From NCBI RefSeq assembly GCF_001634285.1, contig NZ_CP015438.1, positions 1,314,001-1,378,000 on the forward strand: a stretch of DNA of 64,000 nt, given 5' to 3'. Shown here in pieces: positions 36,086 to 46,610 of this stretch; within the stretch, counting starts at the first letter, position 1; each line of letters opens with the position of its first letter. The notes beneath the pieces were generated by a model. It did not search any database, was not told the origin of the DNA, and saw only the letters and a list, made by a program, of their open reading frames with translations. Made by a program: the position numbers and the translations under genes. Source of the stretch: Anoxybacillus amylolyticus. GTDB taxonomy: Bacteria; Bacillota; Bacilli; Bacillales; Anoxybacillaceae.

Positions 36086-38308
36086 ATGAATGAGAAAAAG
36101 CATAAAAATACGCATAAAGGAGCAGTCATTCTGTTTTGGATATTTGGTCTGCTCTTTTTTGTGTTAATGTTTCGGTTTGCGCAAATTCAAGCAACTGGCA
36201 AGGCGGACGGAAAAGTGTTGGCGATTGAAGCCGAAAGACAATATGAAAAAAAACAAACGCTTGCCGCGAAGCGAGGAGCGATTTTCGACCGCAGTGGAGA
36301 AGTGTTAGCGGAAGACACCCCGTCTTATACGTTAATGGCTGTGCTTGACCCAAAAATGACGATCGATCCAAATGATCCGAAACACGTCGTCGATCCAGAG
36401 AAAACAGCAGAAAAGCTTGCTCCACTTTTACATATGGATGTTCACGAAGTGGAACGAATTTTAACAAAAAAAGCAAAGCAAGTAGAATTTGGATTGAATG
36501 GACGTGGTATTAGCTATGAATTGAAACAAAAAATTGAAGCATTGAAACTCCCAGGCATTGGATTTATTCGGGATACGAAGCGATTTTATCCGAACGGTAC
36601 GTTTGCTTCATATGTCATTGGGTATGCACAAAAACAAGAAGTAAGTAGCGACAAAGCGAAGACCATTGGCATGATGGGGATTGAGAAAAGTTTGGATCGT
36701 TATTTACAAGAAAAGAATGGATACGTGGTGTTTGAACGCGATAAAGATGGTTTTCGGCTACCAGATACGAAAGAAAAAATCGTTCCACCAGATAATGGAG
36801 ATGAAGTGTATTTAACAATCGACCAAAAAATTCAAACGTTTTTAGAAGATGCGATGAATCAAGTGGAAAAACAGTACAAGCCGAAAAAAATTATTGCCAT
36901 TGTTACGAACCCAAAAACGGGCGAAATTTTAGCGATGGGGACAAGGCCAAGCTTCGACCCAAATAAGCGCAACATTACGAACTATTTAAATGACGCTATT
37001 TCATACCCTTACGAACCAGGCTCGACGATGAAAATGTTTACGCTCGCAGCAGCCATTAACGAAGGAGTTTATAATGGCAATGAACTGTATCGTTCCGGTT
37101 CCTATCGAGTAGGGGCAAATGTCATTCGCGACCATAACAAAGTAGGGTGGGGAACGATTACGTTTAACGAAGGGGTGCAGCGTTCCTCCAACGTAGCTTT
37201 TGCGAAGTTAGTGAAAGAAAAATTGGGCGAAGACCGCTTTTTGCAATATTTATACCGGTTTCACTTTAATGTAAAAACAGGAATTGATTTGCCTGGAGAA
37301 GCGCTTGGTAATATTTTATATCGCTATCCGATTGAAAAATTAACGACGGCATTTGGACAAGGAACGTCCGTAACGCCAATTCAGCAAATTCAAGCGGCAA
37401 CCGCGATAGCGAATGGTGGGAAAATGATGAAGCCGTATGTTGTCGACCGCATTGTCGACCCCGATACGAATAAAGTAATTGTGCAACATCACCCAGAAGT
37501 CGTAGGTGAACCGATTACAAAAGAAACAGCGCAAAAAGTATTAGATATACTAGAAACGGTTGTAACGTCGGAGAAAGGGACAGGGCGTCCGTACCAAATT
37601 GAAGGATACCGAGTGGCCGGAAAGACAGGGACCGCGCAAATTCCTTCCCCGAAAGGCGGTTATTTAACTGGTTATGAAAACTACATTTTTTCGTTTTTAG
37701 GAATGGCGCCAAAAGAAAATCCGCAACTATTAATGTACGTTGCTGTTCAGCAACCGAAATTGTCCCCGACGGAAACGGGGTCAGCACCTGTTTCACTCAT
37801 TTTTAATACGGTGATGAAAAATAGTTTACAATATTTAAACATTCGTCCTTCCGTTGAAAAACAAGAGAAATCGCTTGATAACAAAGGAATTGAATTGCCA
37901 ACCTATGTTGGACAAACGGTCGATGCGGCGGGGAAAGATGCGAAAGCAAGAGGGCTATTGCCTGTTGTCATTGGTAATGGTACAAAGGTAGAAGCGCAGC
38001 TCCCTGTTGCAGGAGAGAAAGTAATTGGTGGCGAACGAATTCTTTTACAAACAAATGGAACAGTGGGCATGCCAGATTTGCGAGGCTGGTCGCTGCGTGA
38101 TGCGTTAAAAGCATGTGAATTGCTTGGTCTGAAGCCTAGCATTAAAGGAAGCGGGTACGTCGTAGCACAAAGCATTCGACCGCGAAGCAGTGTGAGGGAA
38201 GGGGATTATGTCATTCTAGAGCTAGCGGAACCATCGAAATGGCAAGAGGAGATTACTCAAGAACAAACATCGCAAACGAACAAAGAAGAGAAAAGCCCTG
38301 TCGATTGA
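36086..38308 (+). CDS. pbpB: Penicillin-binding protein 2B (septal transpeptidase)
   Basis: PBP2B is the essential septal transpeptidase that works with FtsW. The 740-residue class B PBP has a membrane anchor (about 12-30), a dimerisation domain starting AAKRGAIFDRSGEVLAED, and a transpeptidase domain with the SxxK motif Ser313-Lys316 (PGSTMK), SxN motif Ser367-Ser-Asn369 and KTG motif Lys513-Thr-Gly515. Two C-terminal PASTA domains (about 598-715) follow, then a charged tail. It lies seven bases after ftsL and before spoVD, as in B. subtilis. Confidence 0.97.
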   Translation: MNEKKHKNTHKGAVILFWIFGLLFFVLMFRFAQIQATGKADGKVLAIEAERQYEKKQTLAAKRGAIFDRSGEVLAEDTPSYTLMAVLDPKMTIDPNDPKHVVDPEKTAEKLAPLLHMDVHEVERILTKKAKQVEFGLNGRGISYELKQKIEALKLPGIGFIRDTKRFYPNGTFASYVIGYAQKQEVSSDKAKTIGMMGIEKSLDRYLQEKNGYVVFERDKDGFRLPDTKEKIVPPDNGDEVYLTIDQKIQTFLEDAMNQVEKQYKPKKIIAIVTNPKTGEILAMGTRPSFDPNKRNITNYLNDAISYPYEPGSTMKMFTLAAAINEGVYNGNELYRSGSYRVGANVIRDHNKVGWGTITFNEGVQRSSNVAFAKLVKEKLGEDRFLQYLYRFHFNVKTGIDLPGEALGNILYRYPIEKLTTAFGQGTSVTPIQQIQAATAIANGGKMMKPYVVDRIVDPDTNKVIVQHHPEVVGEPITKETAQKVLDILETVVTSEKGTGRPYQIEGYRVAGKTGTAQIPSPKGGYLTGYENYIFSFLGMAPKENPQLLMYVAVQQPKLSPTETGSAPVSLIFNTVMKNSLQYLNIRPSVEKQEKSLDNKGIELPTYVGQTVDAAGKDAKARGLLPVVIGNGTKVEAQLPVAGEKVIGGERILLQTNGTVGMPDLRGWSLRDALKACELLGLKPSIKGSGYVVAQSIRPRSSVREGDYVILELAEPSKWQEEITQEQTSQTNKEEKSPVD

Positions 38309-38327
38309 AGTGGGAAACCAGGGGGCG

Positions 38328-38356
38328 TTCTATAAAAACAAGTACAAGCATATAGT
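38328..38356 (+). promoter_or_regulatory. Possible sigma-E promoter of spoVD
   Basis: CATATAGT at 38349 is two bases off the sigma-E -10 consensus, with CTATAAA about 13 bases upstream as a possible -35. spoVD is mother-cell expressed in B. subtilis. The match alone is weak. Confidence 0.35.
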
Positions 38357-38391
38357 GGAACGAGCCTATTTACGAGGGAGGTTCCATTTAT

Positions 38392-40335
38392 ATGCGCGTG
38401 TCTAACGTAACGGTGCGCAAACGTCTTGCCATCGTATTGTTTATTGGGGTGCTTATTTTTGCGATTATCGATATCCGGTTAGGATATGTGCAACTAATTC
38501 TTGGGGATGTGCTTGCTCAAAAGGCGAAAGACTCGTGGAGTCGGAACATTCCGTTTGAGCCGAAACGGGGAGAAATTTTAGATAGGAATGGTGTGCCGCT
38601 GGCGACGAATATGAGCGCTCCGACCGTGTACGTTATGCCTAGACAAGTTGAAAATCCGGCCGATACAGCAAAAAAGTTAGCAAAGGCACTCAACATGTCG
38701 GTGGAAGAAGTATATAAATACATTACGAAGCAAACGCTCATCGTACGTATTCCACAAGGACGGAAAATCTCGAATGAGAAAGCAAAAGAAATTCGTTCTC
38801 TTGATTTAAAAGGAGTATATATTGCAGAAGATACGAAACGATATTACCCATTCGGAAGCTACTTATCGCATGTACTTGGATTTACAGGGATTGATAATCA
38901 AGGATTAACAGGGTTAGAGTTATATTATGATAAAGAGTTGAAGGGACAAAAAGGGTCGGTTGAGTTTTATTCGGATGCAAAAGGAAAGCGAATGCCAAAT
39001 CTTGCCGATCATTACACCCCACCAACAGATGGATTGAATTTAAAACTAACGATTGATTCACGTATTCAAACGATTGTCGAGCGGGAATTAGATATTGCCG
39101 AAGCAACATATCATCCGGATGGAATGATTGCCATTGCTATGGATCCAAATACAGGGGAAATATTAGCGATGTCGAGTCGTCCAACGTTTGACCCAGCAAA
39201 TTATCGCAACGTCCCATCAGAAATTTACAATCGTAATTTGCCAGTATGGAGCACATATGAGCCAGGGTCAACGTTTAAAATTATTACGTTAGCAGCAGCG
39301 CTCGAAGAGAAAAAAGTCAATTTACTAAAAGATCATTTTTACGATCCAGGATATGTGAAAGTAGCAGGAGTAACGTTACGTTGCTGGAAAAAAGGTGGAC
39401 ACGGAAGCGAAACATTTTTAGAAGTCGTCCAAAACTCGTGCAACCCTGGGTTTGTTGAGTTAGGAGAGCGGTTAGGGAAAGAAAAGCTGTTTCATTATAT
39501 TAAATCGTTCGGATTCGGTGCGAAAACGGGCATTGATTTGCAAGGGGAAGGAACAGGGATTTTATTCGATACAAAACGGGTTGGACCTGTGGAATTAGCA
39601 ACGACTGCGTTCGGCCAAGGAGTTTCCGTGACACCGATTCAGCAAGTGTCAGCCGTAGCAGCAGCGATTAACGGTGGGGTATTGTACACCCCATATATTG
39701 CGAAAGAATGGGTCGACCCAGAAACGGGGGAAGTCATTAGCCGTAATACACCGAAAGCGAAGCGACGTGTTATTTCCGAGGAAACGTCCAAGCAAGTTCG
39801 GTTTGCATTAGAAAGCGTTGTGGCACAAGGAACAGGGAAAGGGGCATTTGTGGAAGGGTACCGTGTCGGCGGAAAAACTGGAACGGCACAAAAAGCACAA
39901 GGGGGTCGCTATTTAAAAGATAACTATATTGTGTCATTTATTGGTTTTGCCCCAGCCGATGATCCGAAATTAGTGGTTTATGTAGCAGTCGACCATCCGA
40001 AAGGAACGGTGCAATTTGGCGGGGTGGTAGCTGCACCAATTGTCGGGAAAATTATGGAAGACAGCTTGCGTACGCTCGGGATCAAACCGCGCAAAGGACA
40101 ATTGGAGAAAGAGCGGGCATGGAATGATCCGAAAATGGTCGAAGTTCCGAATTTAGAAGGTTTAACAAAAAAAGACTTGCAAGAGCAACTTTTTAACTTA
40201 AAATTAGATGTTAGTGGCGATGGCGAAGTCGTCATTGACCAAGCACCGAAAGCAGGCGTCAAAGTGAAGGAAGGGTCAACGATTCGCATTTTGTTAGGAC
40301 CGAAAGCGAGTGGCGAAACTAGTCGCAATCAATAA
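38392..40335 (+). CDS. spoVD: Sporulation-specific penicillin-binding protein SpoVD
   Basis: SpoVD is the class B transpeptidase that makes spore cortex peptidoglycan together with SpoVE. The 647-residue protein has a membrane helix (about 11-30), the dimerisation domain starting EPKRGEILDRNGVPLATN, and the transpeptidase motifs SxxK (Ser293-Lys296, PGSTFK), SxN (Ser349-Cys-Asn351) and KTG (Lys495-Thr-Gly497). A single PASTA domain ends the protein, compared with two in PBP2B. GGGAGGTTCC precedes the ATG. The 83-base gap from pbpB holds a possible sporulation promoter. Confidence 0.96.
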   Translation: MRVSNVTVRKRLAIVLFIGVLIFAIIDIRLGYVQLILGDVLAQKAKDSWSRNIPFEPKRGEILDRNGVPLATNMSAPTVYVMPRQVENPADTAKKLAKALNMSVEEVYKYITKQTLIVRIPQGRKISNEKAKEIRSLDLKGVYIAEDTKRYYPFGSYLSHVLGFTGIDNQGLTGLELYYDKELKGQKGSVEFYSDAKGKRMPNLADHYTPPTDGLNLKLTIDSRIQTIVERELDIAEATYHPDGMIAIAMDPNTGEILAMSSRPTFDPANYRNVPSEIYNRNLPVWSTYEPGSTFKIITLAAALEEKKVNLLKDHFYDPGYVKVAGVTLRCWKKGGHGSETFLEVVQNSCNPGFVELGERLGKEKLFHYIKSFGFGAKTGIDLQGEGTGILFDTKRVGPVELATTAFGQGVSVTPIQQVSAVAAAINGGVLYTPYIAKEWVDPETGEVISRNTPKAKRRVISEETSKQVRFALESVVAQGTGKGAFVEGYRVGGKTGTAQKAQGGRYLKDNYIVSFIGFAPADDPKLVVYVAVDHPKGTVQFGGVVAAPIVGKIMEDSLRTLGIKPRKGQLEKERAWNDPKMVEVPNLEGLTKKDLQEQLFNLKLDVSGDGEVVIDQAPKAGVKVKEGSTIRILLGPKASGETSRNQ

Positions 40336-40366
40336 GGGGGCTTACAACCCCTTCTTTTCCGTTTTT
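40333..40366 (+). terminator. Possible terminator of spoVD
   Basis: AAGGGG and CCCCTT pair around a seven- to eight-base loop, followed by CTTTTCCGTTTTT. The stem is short and the T tract interrupted, so it may be only partial. Confidence 0.55.
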
Positions 40367-40415
40367 GTAGGGATTGTTTCTCTGTGAAAAGAGAACTTAC
40401 ATGAGAGGGATGAAC

Positions 40416-41891
40416 ATGATGAAGTTACAAACGTTGCTTTCTTATTTGCATGATTTTACGATATATAGCGGAGAAAATCCGACAATTACATCCATTGAAA
40501 TGGATTCACGAAAAGTAACGAAAGGTGCGTTATTTATTTGTATCAAAGGATTTACAGTGGACGGGCATGCATTTGCTTCACAAGCAGTTGCAAACGGAGC
40601 AGTAGCGGTGATTGCTGAACGCTATGTCAATGTTCCCGTTCCTGTCATTCTCGTTCGCGACAGCAAACGGGCAATGGCGGTATTAGCAGATGCGTTTTAC
40701 GGACAACCAACGCATAAGCTGCACTTGATCGGGGTTACAGGAACAAATGGAAAAACGACGACAACGCATCTTATTGAACAAATCTTTCGTAAAGCCAAGA
40801 AGAAAACAGGGTTAATTGGTACGCTCTATACAAAAATTGGCGATGAAACGTACGAAGTGCAAAATACAACCCCCGAATCGCTCGTGCTACAAAAAACGTT
40901 TAAGCAAATGGTTGATGCCGGTGTCGATGTGGCGATGATGGAAGTGTCGTCCCATGCGCTTCATATGGGGCGTGTTCACGGCTGTGATTATGATGTGGCA
41001 GTATTTACGAATTTAACGCAAGACCATTTAGACTATCATCAAACGATGGAAGAGTATCGGTTGGCAAAAGGGCTTTTGTTTGCACAGCTTGGTAACCGCT
41101 TTGATCATACGCGTCCGAAATTCGCTGTATTGAACAACGACGATTCGTCTTCTGAACAATATAAAAGAATGACTGCCGCTACGATTATTACGTACGGAAT
41201 AGAAACCGAAAGCGATATTATGGCGAAAGCGATTGATATCACCCCAAGTGGGATGGTGTTTACGATCGTGACACCGACAGAAGAAGCGCAAATGCAAACA
41301 AAGCTCATCGGGCGGTTCAACGTGTATAATATATTAGCCGCAACGGCTGCTAGTCTTGCATCAGGCGTTTCACTGTCGACCATTGTTGAAGCGATAGGAG
41401 AAATCCAAGGGGTACCAGGGCGGTTTGAAACGGTCGATGAAGGGCAAAACTTTACAGTAATCGTTGATTATGCACATACGCCAGATAGCTTAGAAAATGT
41501 ATTAAAAACGATTCGCGAATTTGCCAAGCGCAATGTATATGTCGTCGTTGGCTGCGGCGGCGACCGTGATCGCACGAAACGACCGATAATGGCGCAAATT
41601 GCGGTTCAATATGCTGATGTGGCAATTTTTACTTCAGATAACCCTCGCTCGGAGCAACCAGAGGCGATTTTGCAAGACATGGAAGACGGCGTAAGAGGGC
41701 AATCGTATGTGTCGATTGTCGACCGCAAAGAGGCGATTCGCTATGCGATTCACCAGGCGCAAGCAGGTGACGTTATTTTAATCGCAGGAAAAGGGCATGA
41801 AACGTACCAAATTATTGGGGAACAAGTGTTGCACTTTGATGACAGACTTGTTGCCCGCGAAGCGATAAAGGAGCGAGAGGTATCATGTTAG
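40416..41891 (+). CDS. murE: UDP-MurNAc-tripeptide synthetase MurE (meso-DAP adding)
   Basis: MurE adds the third amino acid to the peptidoglycan precursor using ATP. The 491-residue protein has the P-loop [13 protein letters not shown] (about 109-121) and, in the C-terminal domain, the DNPR motif in [13 protein letters not shown], which marks meso-diaminopimelate specificity, in line with Bacillus wall chemistry. ATG 40416 has GAGAGGG seven bases upstream and gives the expected N-terminus; several earlier in-frame ATGs are less well placed. The gap to mraY is 112 bases. Confidence 0.96.
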   Translation: MMKLQTLLSYLHDFTIYSGENPTITSIEMDSRKVTKGALFICIKGFTVDGHAFASQAVANGAVAVIAERYVNVPVPVILVRDSKRAMAVLADAFYGQPTHKLHLIGVTGTNGKTTTTHLIEQIFRKAKKKTGLIGTLYTKIGDETYEVQNTTPESLVLQKTFKQMVDAGVDVAMMEVSSHALHMGRVHGCDYDVAVFTNLTQDHLDYHQTMEEYRLAKGLLFAQLGNRFDHTRPKFAVLNNDDSSSEQYKRMTAATIITYGIETESDIMAKAIDITPSGMVFTIVTPTEEAQMQTKLIGRFNVYNILAATAASLASGVSLSTIVEAIGEIQGVPGRFETVDEGQNFTVIVDYAHTPDSLENVLKTIREFAKRNVYVVVGCGGDRDRTKRPIMAQIAVQYADVAIFTSDNPRSEQPEAILQDMEDGVRGQSYVSIVDRKEAIRYAIHQAQAGDVILIAGKGHETYQIIGEQVLHFDDRLVAREAIKEREVSC

Positions 41892-42003
41892 GGGGGAGCT
41901 GCCATCATATTGCGAAAAATGGCACATATGATATATCGTTAATAAACGAACGACAATGGCATATATCGTTTCGTTCTCAGAGGGAAGAAGGAAGTGAATC
42001 ATC

Positions 42004-42978
42004 ATGACAGAGCAAGTAATACTCGTTTCCATTGCAACAGCGTTTTTTATTACGGTCGTATTATCTCCACTTTTCATTCCGTTTCTGCGGAGGTTAAAAT
42101 TCGGTCAAAGCATCCGAGAAGAAGGACCGAAATCACATCAAAAAAAATCTGGCACGCCAACGATGGGCGGAATCATGATTTTATTGTCGATTGTCGTGAC
42201 GACATGGTTAATGACGAAAAAGTATTCGCATATAACAGTAGAAACGTATTTACTTTTATTCGTGACAATTGGATACGGACTGCTCGGTTTTCTTGACGAT
42301 TTTATTAAAGTAGTGATGAAGCGGAACCTTGGATTAACGAGCAAACAAAAACTAGTAGGACAATTAATCATCGCTGTTATTTTTTATTTTGTGTATCGTC
42401 AAGAGCATTTTTCAACGGTACTACATATTCCAGGGACGAACGTGTCGTTCGATTTAGGCATTGGCTATCTTCTGTTAATGCTTGTGATGCTTGTCGGCGG
42501 CTCTAATGCGGTCAATTTAACCGACGGGCTTGACGGTTTGTTATCAGGAACAGCAGCAATTGCGTTTGGAGCTTACGCTGTATTGGCATGGAATCAACAA
42601 CAGTATGATGTTGCGATTTTCAGCGTTGCCGTTGTTGGAGCAGTGCTTGGCTTCCTCGTTTTTAACGCTCATCCTGCGAAAGTGTTTATGGGGGATACAG
42701 GATCGCTAGCGTTAGGGGGAGCGATTGCAACAGTGGCCATGCTGACAAAGTTAGAATTATTGCTCGTCATTATTGGCGGGGTGTTTGTCATCGAAACGTT
42801 ATCGGTGATTATTCAAGTCATTTCATTTAAAACAACAGGAAAACGAGTGTTTCGCATGAGTCCGCTTCACCATCATTATGAACTAATCGGTTGGTCGGAA
42901 TGGCGAGTCGTCGTCACTTTTTGGGCGGTTGGCTTGCTGTTTGCGATACTCGGAATCTATATCGAGGTGTGGATGTAA
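42004..42978 (+). CDS. mraY: Phospho-MurNAc-pentapeptide transferase MraY
   Basis: MraY transfers the MurNAc-pentapeptide phosphate to undecaprenyl phosphate to make lipid I. The 324-residue protein has about ten hydrophobic segments. Motifs include PTMGGIMI, the Asp pair in [32 protein letters not shown] and the [12 protein letters not shown] stretch. Its stop codon touches the start of murD directly. Confidence 0.98.
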   Translation: MTEQVILVSIATAFFITVVLSPLFIPFLRRLKFGQSIREEGPKSHQKKSGTPTMGGIMILLSIVVTTWLMTKKYSHITVETYLLLFVTIGYGLLGFLDDFIKVVMKRNLGLTSKQKLVGQLIIAVIFYFVYRQEHFSTVLHIPGTNVSFDLGIGYLLLMLVMLVGGSNAVNLTDGLDGLLSGTAAIAFGAYAVLAWNQQQYDVAIFSVAVVGAVLGFLVFNAHPAKVFMGDTGSLALGGAIATVAMLTKLELLLVIIGGVFVIETLSVIIQVISFKTTGKRVFRMSPLHHHYELIGWSEWRVVVTFWAVGLLFAILGIYIEVWM

Positions 42979-44334
42979 TTGAAACATGTAGCAACGTATC
43001 AAGGAAAACGTGTACTCGTCGTTGGGCTAGCAAAAAGTGGGTTGGCTGCGGCACAACTGCTTCACCAACTCGGAGCAATTGTGACTGTCAATGACCAAAA
43101 GCCGAAAGAAGAAAATGAAGCGGCACAAATGTTGGAGCAAAAAGGAATTTGTGTCGTCTGCGGTGGGCATCCGCTTGAGTTGCTGGATGAACCGTTCGAT
43201 TTGATTGTCAAAAATCCAGGCATTCCATACAAAAACCCACTCATCGCCAAAGCAATGGAAAAAGGGCTACCGATTATGACCGAAGTAGAACTTGCCTATG
43301 AAATTAGCGAAGCGCCATTTATCGGTATTACTGGTTCGAATGGCAAAACGACAACGACGACATTAATTTACGAAATGCTAAAAGAAGGAAATAAGAAGCC
43401 GCTCATTGCTGGGAACATCGGGACGGTTGCTTGTGAAGTGGCACAAACGGCTGCCGAAGACAATTGGATCGTCGCAGAGCTTTCTTCGTTCCAACTAATG
43501 GGCATTCAAACATTTCGGCCGCACATCGCGGTGTTATTAAACATATTCGATGCACATTTGGATTATCACGGAACGAAAGAAGCGTACGCACAAGCGAAAG
43601 GAAATTTGTTTAAAAATCAAACTGAAAGCGATTATGCAGTAGTGAACGCGGACGATGAATGGGTAAGAAAGCTAGCGGATTTATCCAAAGCGAAAAAAAT
43701 ATGGTTTTCCACTACAACGCCATTGTCGTCCGGCGCTTATGTTCGAGAGAACGCCCTTTATTGGAACGATGAAAAAATAATCAATCTATCCGATATTGCT
43801 TTGCCTGGAAAGCATAACGTGGAAAATATTTTAGCTGCGTTGTCAGCTGCCAAGCTAGTCGGTGTAGATAACGACGCAATCGTTCGTGTGTTGACGTCGT
43901 TTACGGGCGTTAAACATCGTTTGCAGTACGTCGGAACGGTGAATGGAAGAAAGTTTTTTAACGACTCAAAAGCAACGAATATATTAGCAACGCAAAAAGC
44001 GCTAGCGGCGTTTACTGACCAGCCAGTCATCCTTTTGGCTGGTGGATTAGATCGCGGCAACGAGTTTGATGCCCTTATTCCGTATTTGCGTCATGTAAAA
44101 GCAATCGTTTTATTTGGCCAAACGGCACCAAAATTAGAACGGGTTGCGAAAGAAGCAGGAATAGAAATGGTTTGTCATGTCGATAATGTGGAAAAAGCTG
44201 TGCCCGCTGCCTATGAACTATCTGCGCCTGGTGATGTCATTTTGTTATCGCCAGCTTGTGCAAGCTGGGATCAATACAAAACTTTTGAGCAGCGAGGGGA
44301 CATTTTTGTCCAAGCGGTGCATATGCTGAAATAG
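42979..44334 (+). CDS. murD: UDP-MurNAc-L-alanine:D-glutamate ligase MurD
   Basis: MurD adds D-glutamate to UDP-MurNAc-L-alanine with ATP. The 451-residue protein has the N-terminal UDP-binding Rossmann fold ([17 protein letters not shown]), the P-loop [13 protein letters not shown] (about 114-126), and the C-terminal ligase domain with [11 protein letters not shown] and [13 protein letters not shown]. It starts at TTG directly after the mraY stop, which suggests coupling; the GAGGTG inside the end of mraY serves as ribosome site. Confidence 0.97.
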   Translation: MKHVATYQGKRVLVVGLAKSGLAAAQLLHQLGAIVTVNDQKPKEENEAAQMLEQKGICVVCGGHPLELLDEPFDLIVKNPGIPYKNPLIAKAMEKGLPIMTEVELAYEISEAPFIGITGSNGKTTTTTLIYEMLKEGNKKPLIAGNIGTVACEVAQTAAEDNWIVAELSSFQLMGIQTFRPHIAVLLNIFDAHLDYHGTKEAYAQAKGNLFKNQTESDYAVVNADDEWVRKLADLSKAKKIWFSTTTPLSSGAYVRENALYWNDEKIINLSDIALPGKHNVENILAALSAAKLVGVDNDAIVRVLTSFTGVKHRLQYVGTVNGRKFFNDSKATNILATQKALAAFTDQPVILLAGGLDRGNEFDALIPYLRHVKAIVLFGQTAPKLERVAKEAGIEMVCHVDNVEKAVPAAYELSAPGDVILLSPACASWDQYKTFEQRGDIFVQAVHMLK

Positions 44335-44366
44335 ACAAACTGTTCATAAAGCTGAGGTGGTGGGCA

Positions 44367-45467
44367 TTGCCACAAAAAAAATCTGCGCCTGATGTATTGC
44401 TCCTTTTTCTTACGTTCTCGTTGCTTGCAATCGGGCTCATTATGGTATATAGCGCCAGTGCGGTGTGGGCGGAATACAAATTTCACGATCCGTTTTTCTT
44501 TGCGAAACGACAGCTATTGTTTGCTGGTGTTGGCGTTGTTGCGATGTTTTTCATTATGAATGTCGATTACTGGGTATGGCGGGATTGGGCGAAAACGTTT
44601 CTCATCATTTGTTTCATTCTTCTCGCTCTCGTGCTCATTCCAGGCGTCGGAATGGTGCGCAATGGGTCACGAAGCTGGATTGGTGTTGGGGCGTTTTCGA
44701 TTCAGCCATCGGAATTTATGAAGTTGGCGATGATCGCGTTTTTGGCTAAATATTTATCGGAACATCAAAAAGCGATAACATCGTTTAAACAAGGATTGCT
44801 TCCTTCGCTGGCGCTCGTGTTTTCCGCCTTTGGCATGATTATGTTGCAGCCTGATTTAGGAACGGGAACAGTGATGGTCGGTACGTGTATCGCTATGATT
44901 TTTGTCGCCGGTGCTCGCATTAGCCATTTTGTTGGGCTTGGCATGATTGGCGTAGCTGGGTTTGCGGCGCTCGTGTTATCTGCTCCGTATCGTATGAAAC
45001 GAATTACGTCGTTTTTAAATCCATGGGAAGACCCGCTTGGCAGCGGCTTTCAAATTATTCAATCGCTATATGCAATTGGTCCAGGTGGCTTGCTTGGATT
45101 AGGATTAGGGCAAAGCAGGCAAAAGTTTTTTTATTTGCCAGAGCCACAAACTGACTTTATTTTTGCCATTTTAGCAGAAGAGCTTGGATTTATTGGTGGT
45201 TCACTCGTCATCTTATTGTTCAGTCTACTTCTTTGGCGTGGGGTGCGTATCGCCTTTGGTGCGCCGGATCTATACGGCAGTTTTTTAGCGGTCGGCATTA
45301 TCGCGATGGTTGCCATTCAAGTAATGATTAATATTGGTGTCGTGACAGGGCTTATGCCAGTCACAGGCATTACGCTGCCGTTTTTAAGCTACGGAGGGTC
45401 GTCATTGACGCTCATGTTGATGGCAATCGGTGTGTTGTTAAACATTAGTAAGCATGCGCGTTACTAA
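44367..45467 (+). CDS. spoVE: SpoVE, sporulation SEDS-family glycan polymerase
   Basis: SpoVE is the FtsW-like SEDS protein for spore cortex synthesis, partner of SpoVD. It has 366 residues and about ten hydrophobic segments. Conserved stretches are LIMVYSASAVWA, FSIQPSEFMKLAMI and LPEPQTDFIFAILAEELG with the presumed catalytic Asp263. It lacks the long charged tail of FtsW at 1444. The position after murD identifies it as SpoVE. TTG start behind GAGGTGGTGGGC. In B. subtilis murG follows; here murB follows instead. Confidence 0.94.
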   Translation: MPQKKSAPDVLLLFLTFSLLAIGLIMVYSASAVWAEYKFHDPFFFAKRQLLFAGVGVVAMFFIMNVDYWVWRDWAKTFLIICFILLALVLIPGVGMVRNGSRSWIGVGAFSIQPSEFMKLAMIAFLAKYLSEHQKAITSFKQGLLPSLALVFSAFGMIMLQPDLGTGTVMVGTCIAMIFVAGARISHFVGLGMIGVAGFAALVLSAPYRMKRITSFLNPWEDPLGSGFQIIQSLYAIGPGGLLGLGLGQSRQKFFYLPEPQTDFIFAILAEELGFIGGSLVILLFSLLLWRGVRIAFGAPDLYGSFLAVGIIAMVAIQVMINIGVVTGLMPVTGITLPFLSYGGSSLTLMLMAIGVLLNISKHARY

Positions 45468-45518
45468 AGAGAAGGGGACGGTTCTTCCAAAGACCTGCCC
45501 CTCTCGTTTTGTTTGCGT
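45468..45518 (+). terminator. Possible terminator of spoVE
   Basis: GAGAAGGGG and CCCCTCTC pair across a loop of about 20 bases that contains a GG/CC pair, followed by GTTTTGTTT. The fold is moderate. Confidence 0.5.
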
Positions 45519-45581
45519 GTTAGTGACATGAAGGAAAAAAGCACATACGATGATAGAAACCCATAAGAAAGGAGAATGTTC

Positions 45582-46493
45582 GTGCAGACATTGATCAAAG
45601 AATTGGTGGAAGCGAACATAGGAAAAGTGAAAGAAAATGAGCCGCTTTCCCAACATACAACGATGAAAATTGGCGGACCTGCCGATGTATTGGTTGAACC
45701 GAACAGTATAGAAAGCTTACAAAAAGTGATGGACATTGTGCGCAAACATCAAGTTACGTGGCGTGCTATTGGACGTGGTTCGAATTTGCTCGTATCGGAC
45801 GAAGGCGTCGAAGGAGTAGTCATTAAAATCGGGGAAGGCTTGGATGAGTTAGTGATTGACGGGGAAGAAGTGACCGTTGGTGGAGGTTATCCTTTAATTA
45901 AACTAGCAACAGTCATTAGCAAACAAGGATTATCGGGGCTAGAGTTTGCAGGAGGAATCCCAGGATCGGTCGGTGGTGCTGTCTATATGAATGCTGGTGC
46001 GCATGGTTCGGACATGTCGCGGATTGTTAAAAAAGCGCAAATTTTATTTCCCGACGGAACGATTCAATGGCTAACAAATGAACAAATGGAATTTTCGTAT
46101 CGGACATCGGTGCTGCAAACGAAACGACCGGGGATTTGCATCGCCGCTGTATTGCAAATGAAAAAAGGAGAGCGTGATGCGATTGTGGCGGTGATGCAAA
46201 AAAATAAAGATTACCGACGCGATACGCAGCCTTGGAACTATCCATGTGCAGGAAGCATTTTCCGTAACCCGTTGCCAAACTACGCTGGCCAACTGATTGA
46301 AGCAGCCGGATTAAAAGGATATGCAATTGGCGGGGCAAAAATCTCTGAGCAACATGCGAACTTCATCGTTAATACAGGTAACGCCAAAGCAAGAGAGGTG
46401 TTAGACTTAATTTCCTATGTCAAGCAGACGATTTATCAAAAATATGGCATTCATTTAGAAACGGAAGTAGAAATCGTTGGTCGAAAGTCCTAA
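45582..46493 (+). CDS. murB: UDP-N-acetylenolpyruvoylglucosamine reductase MurB
   Basis: MurB reduces UDP-GlcNAc-enolpyruvate to UDP-MurNAc with NADPH and FAD. The 303-residue protein shows the FAD-binding region ([28 protein letters not shown]), [20 protein letters not shown], and the proton-donor Ser in [10 protein letters not shown] prefer GTG 45582, with AAGGAG seven bases upstream, over ATG 45576, which lies too close to that site. It follows spoVE after a gap of 114 bases. Confidence 0.96.
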   Translation: MQTLIKELVEANIGKVKENEPLSQHTTMKIGGPADVLVEPNSIESLQKVMDIVRKHQVTWRAIGRGSNLLVSDEGVEGVVIKIGEGLDELVIDGEEVTVGGGYPLIKLATVISKQGLSGLEFAGGIPGSVGGAVYMNAGAHGSDMSRIVKKAQILFPDGTIQWLTNEQMEFSYRTSVLQTKRPGICIAAVLQMKKGERDAIVAVMQKNKDYRRDTQPWNYPCAGSIFRNPLPNYAGQLIEAAGLKGYAIGGAKISEQHANFIVNTGNAKAREVLDLISYVKQTIYQKYGIHLETEVEIVGRKS

Positions 46494-46522
46494 AAATTAG
46501 GTCACCTTCTTTTTCAATAGTA

Positions 46523-46531
46523 TGTTATAAT
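46523..46531 (+). promoter_or_regulatory. Candidate extended -10 promoter of divIB
   Basis: TGTTATAAT is a perfect extended -10 located 80 bases before divIB. The -35 region is weak. A terminator-like hairpin follows about 20 bases later. Confidence 0.45.
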
Positions 46532-46551
46532 AAAAATAAGCTTGTTCTAGG

Positions 46552-46581
46552 AACGGCATGAGCGAATGCCGTTTGTTTTAT
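46552..46581 (+). terminator. Terminator-like hairpin between murB and divIB
   Basis: AACGGCAT and ATGCCGTT form a perfect 8-bp stem with a six-base loop, followed by TGTTTTATTGTTTG. It may end murB transcripts, or act as an attenuator in a divIB leader because a good -10 lies just upstream. Confidence 0.65.
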
Positions 46582-46610
46582 TGTTTGTAAGTAAGAAAGC
46601 GGTGAGCGAG

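Noticed and set aside
41892-42003. Two copies of ATATATCGTT in the murE-mraY gap
   Set aside because: Short AT-rich repeat with no consistent promoter or operator geometry; likely chance.
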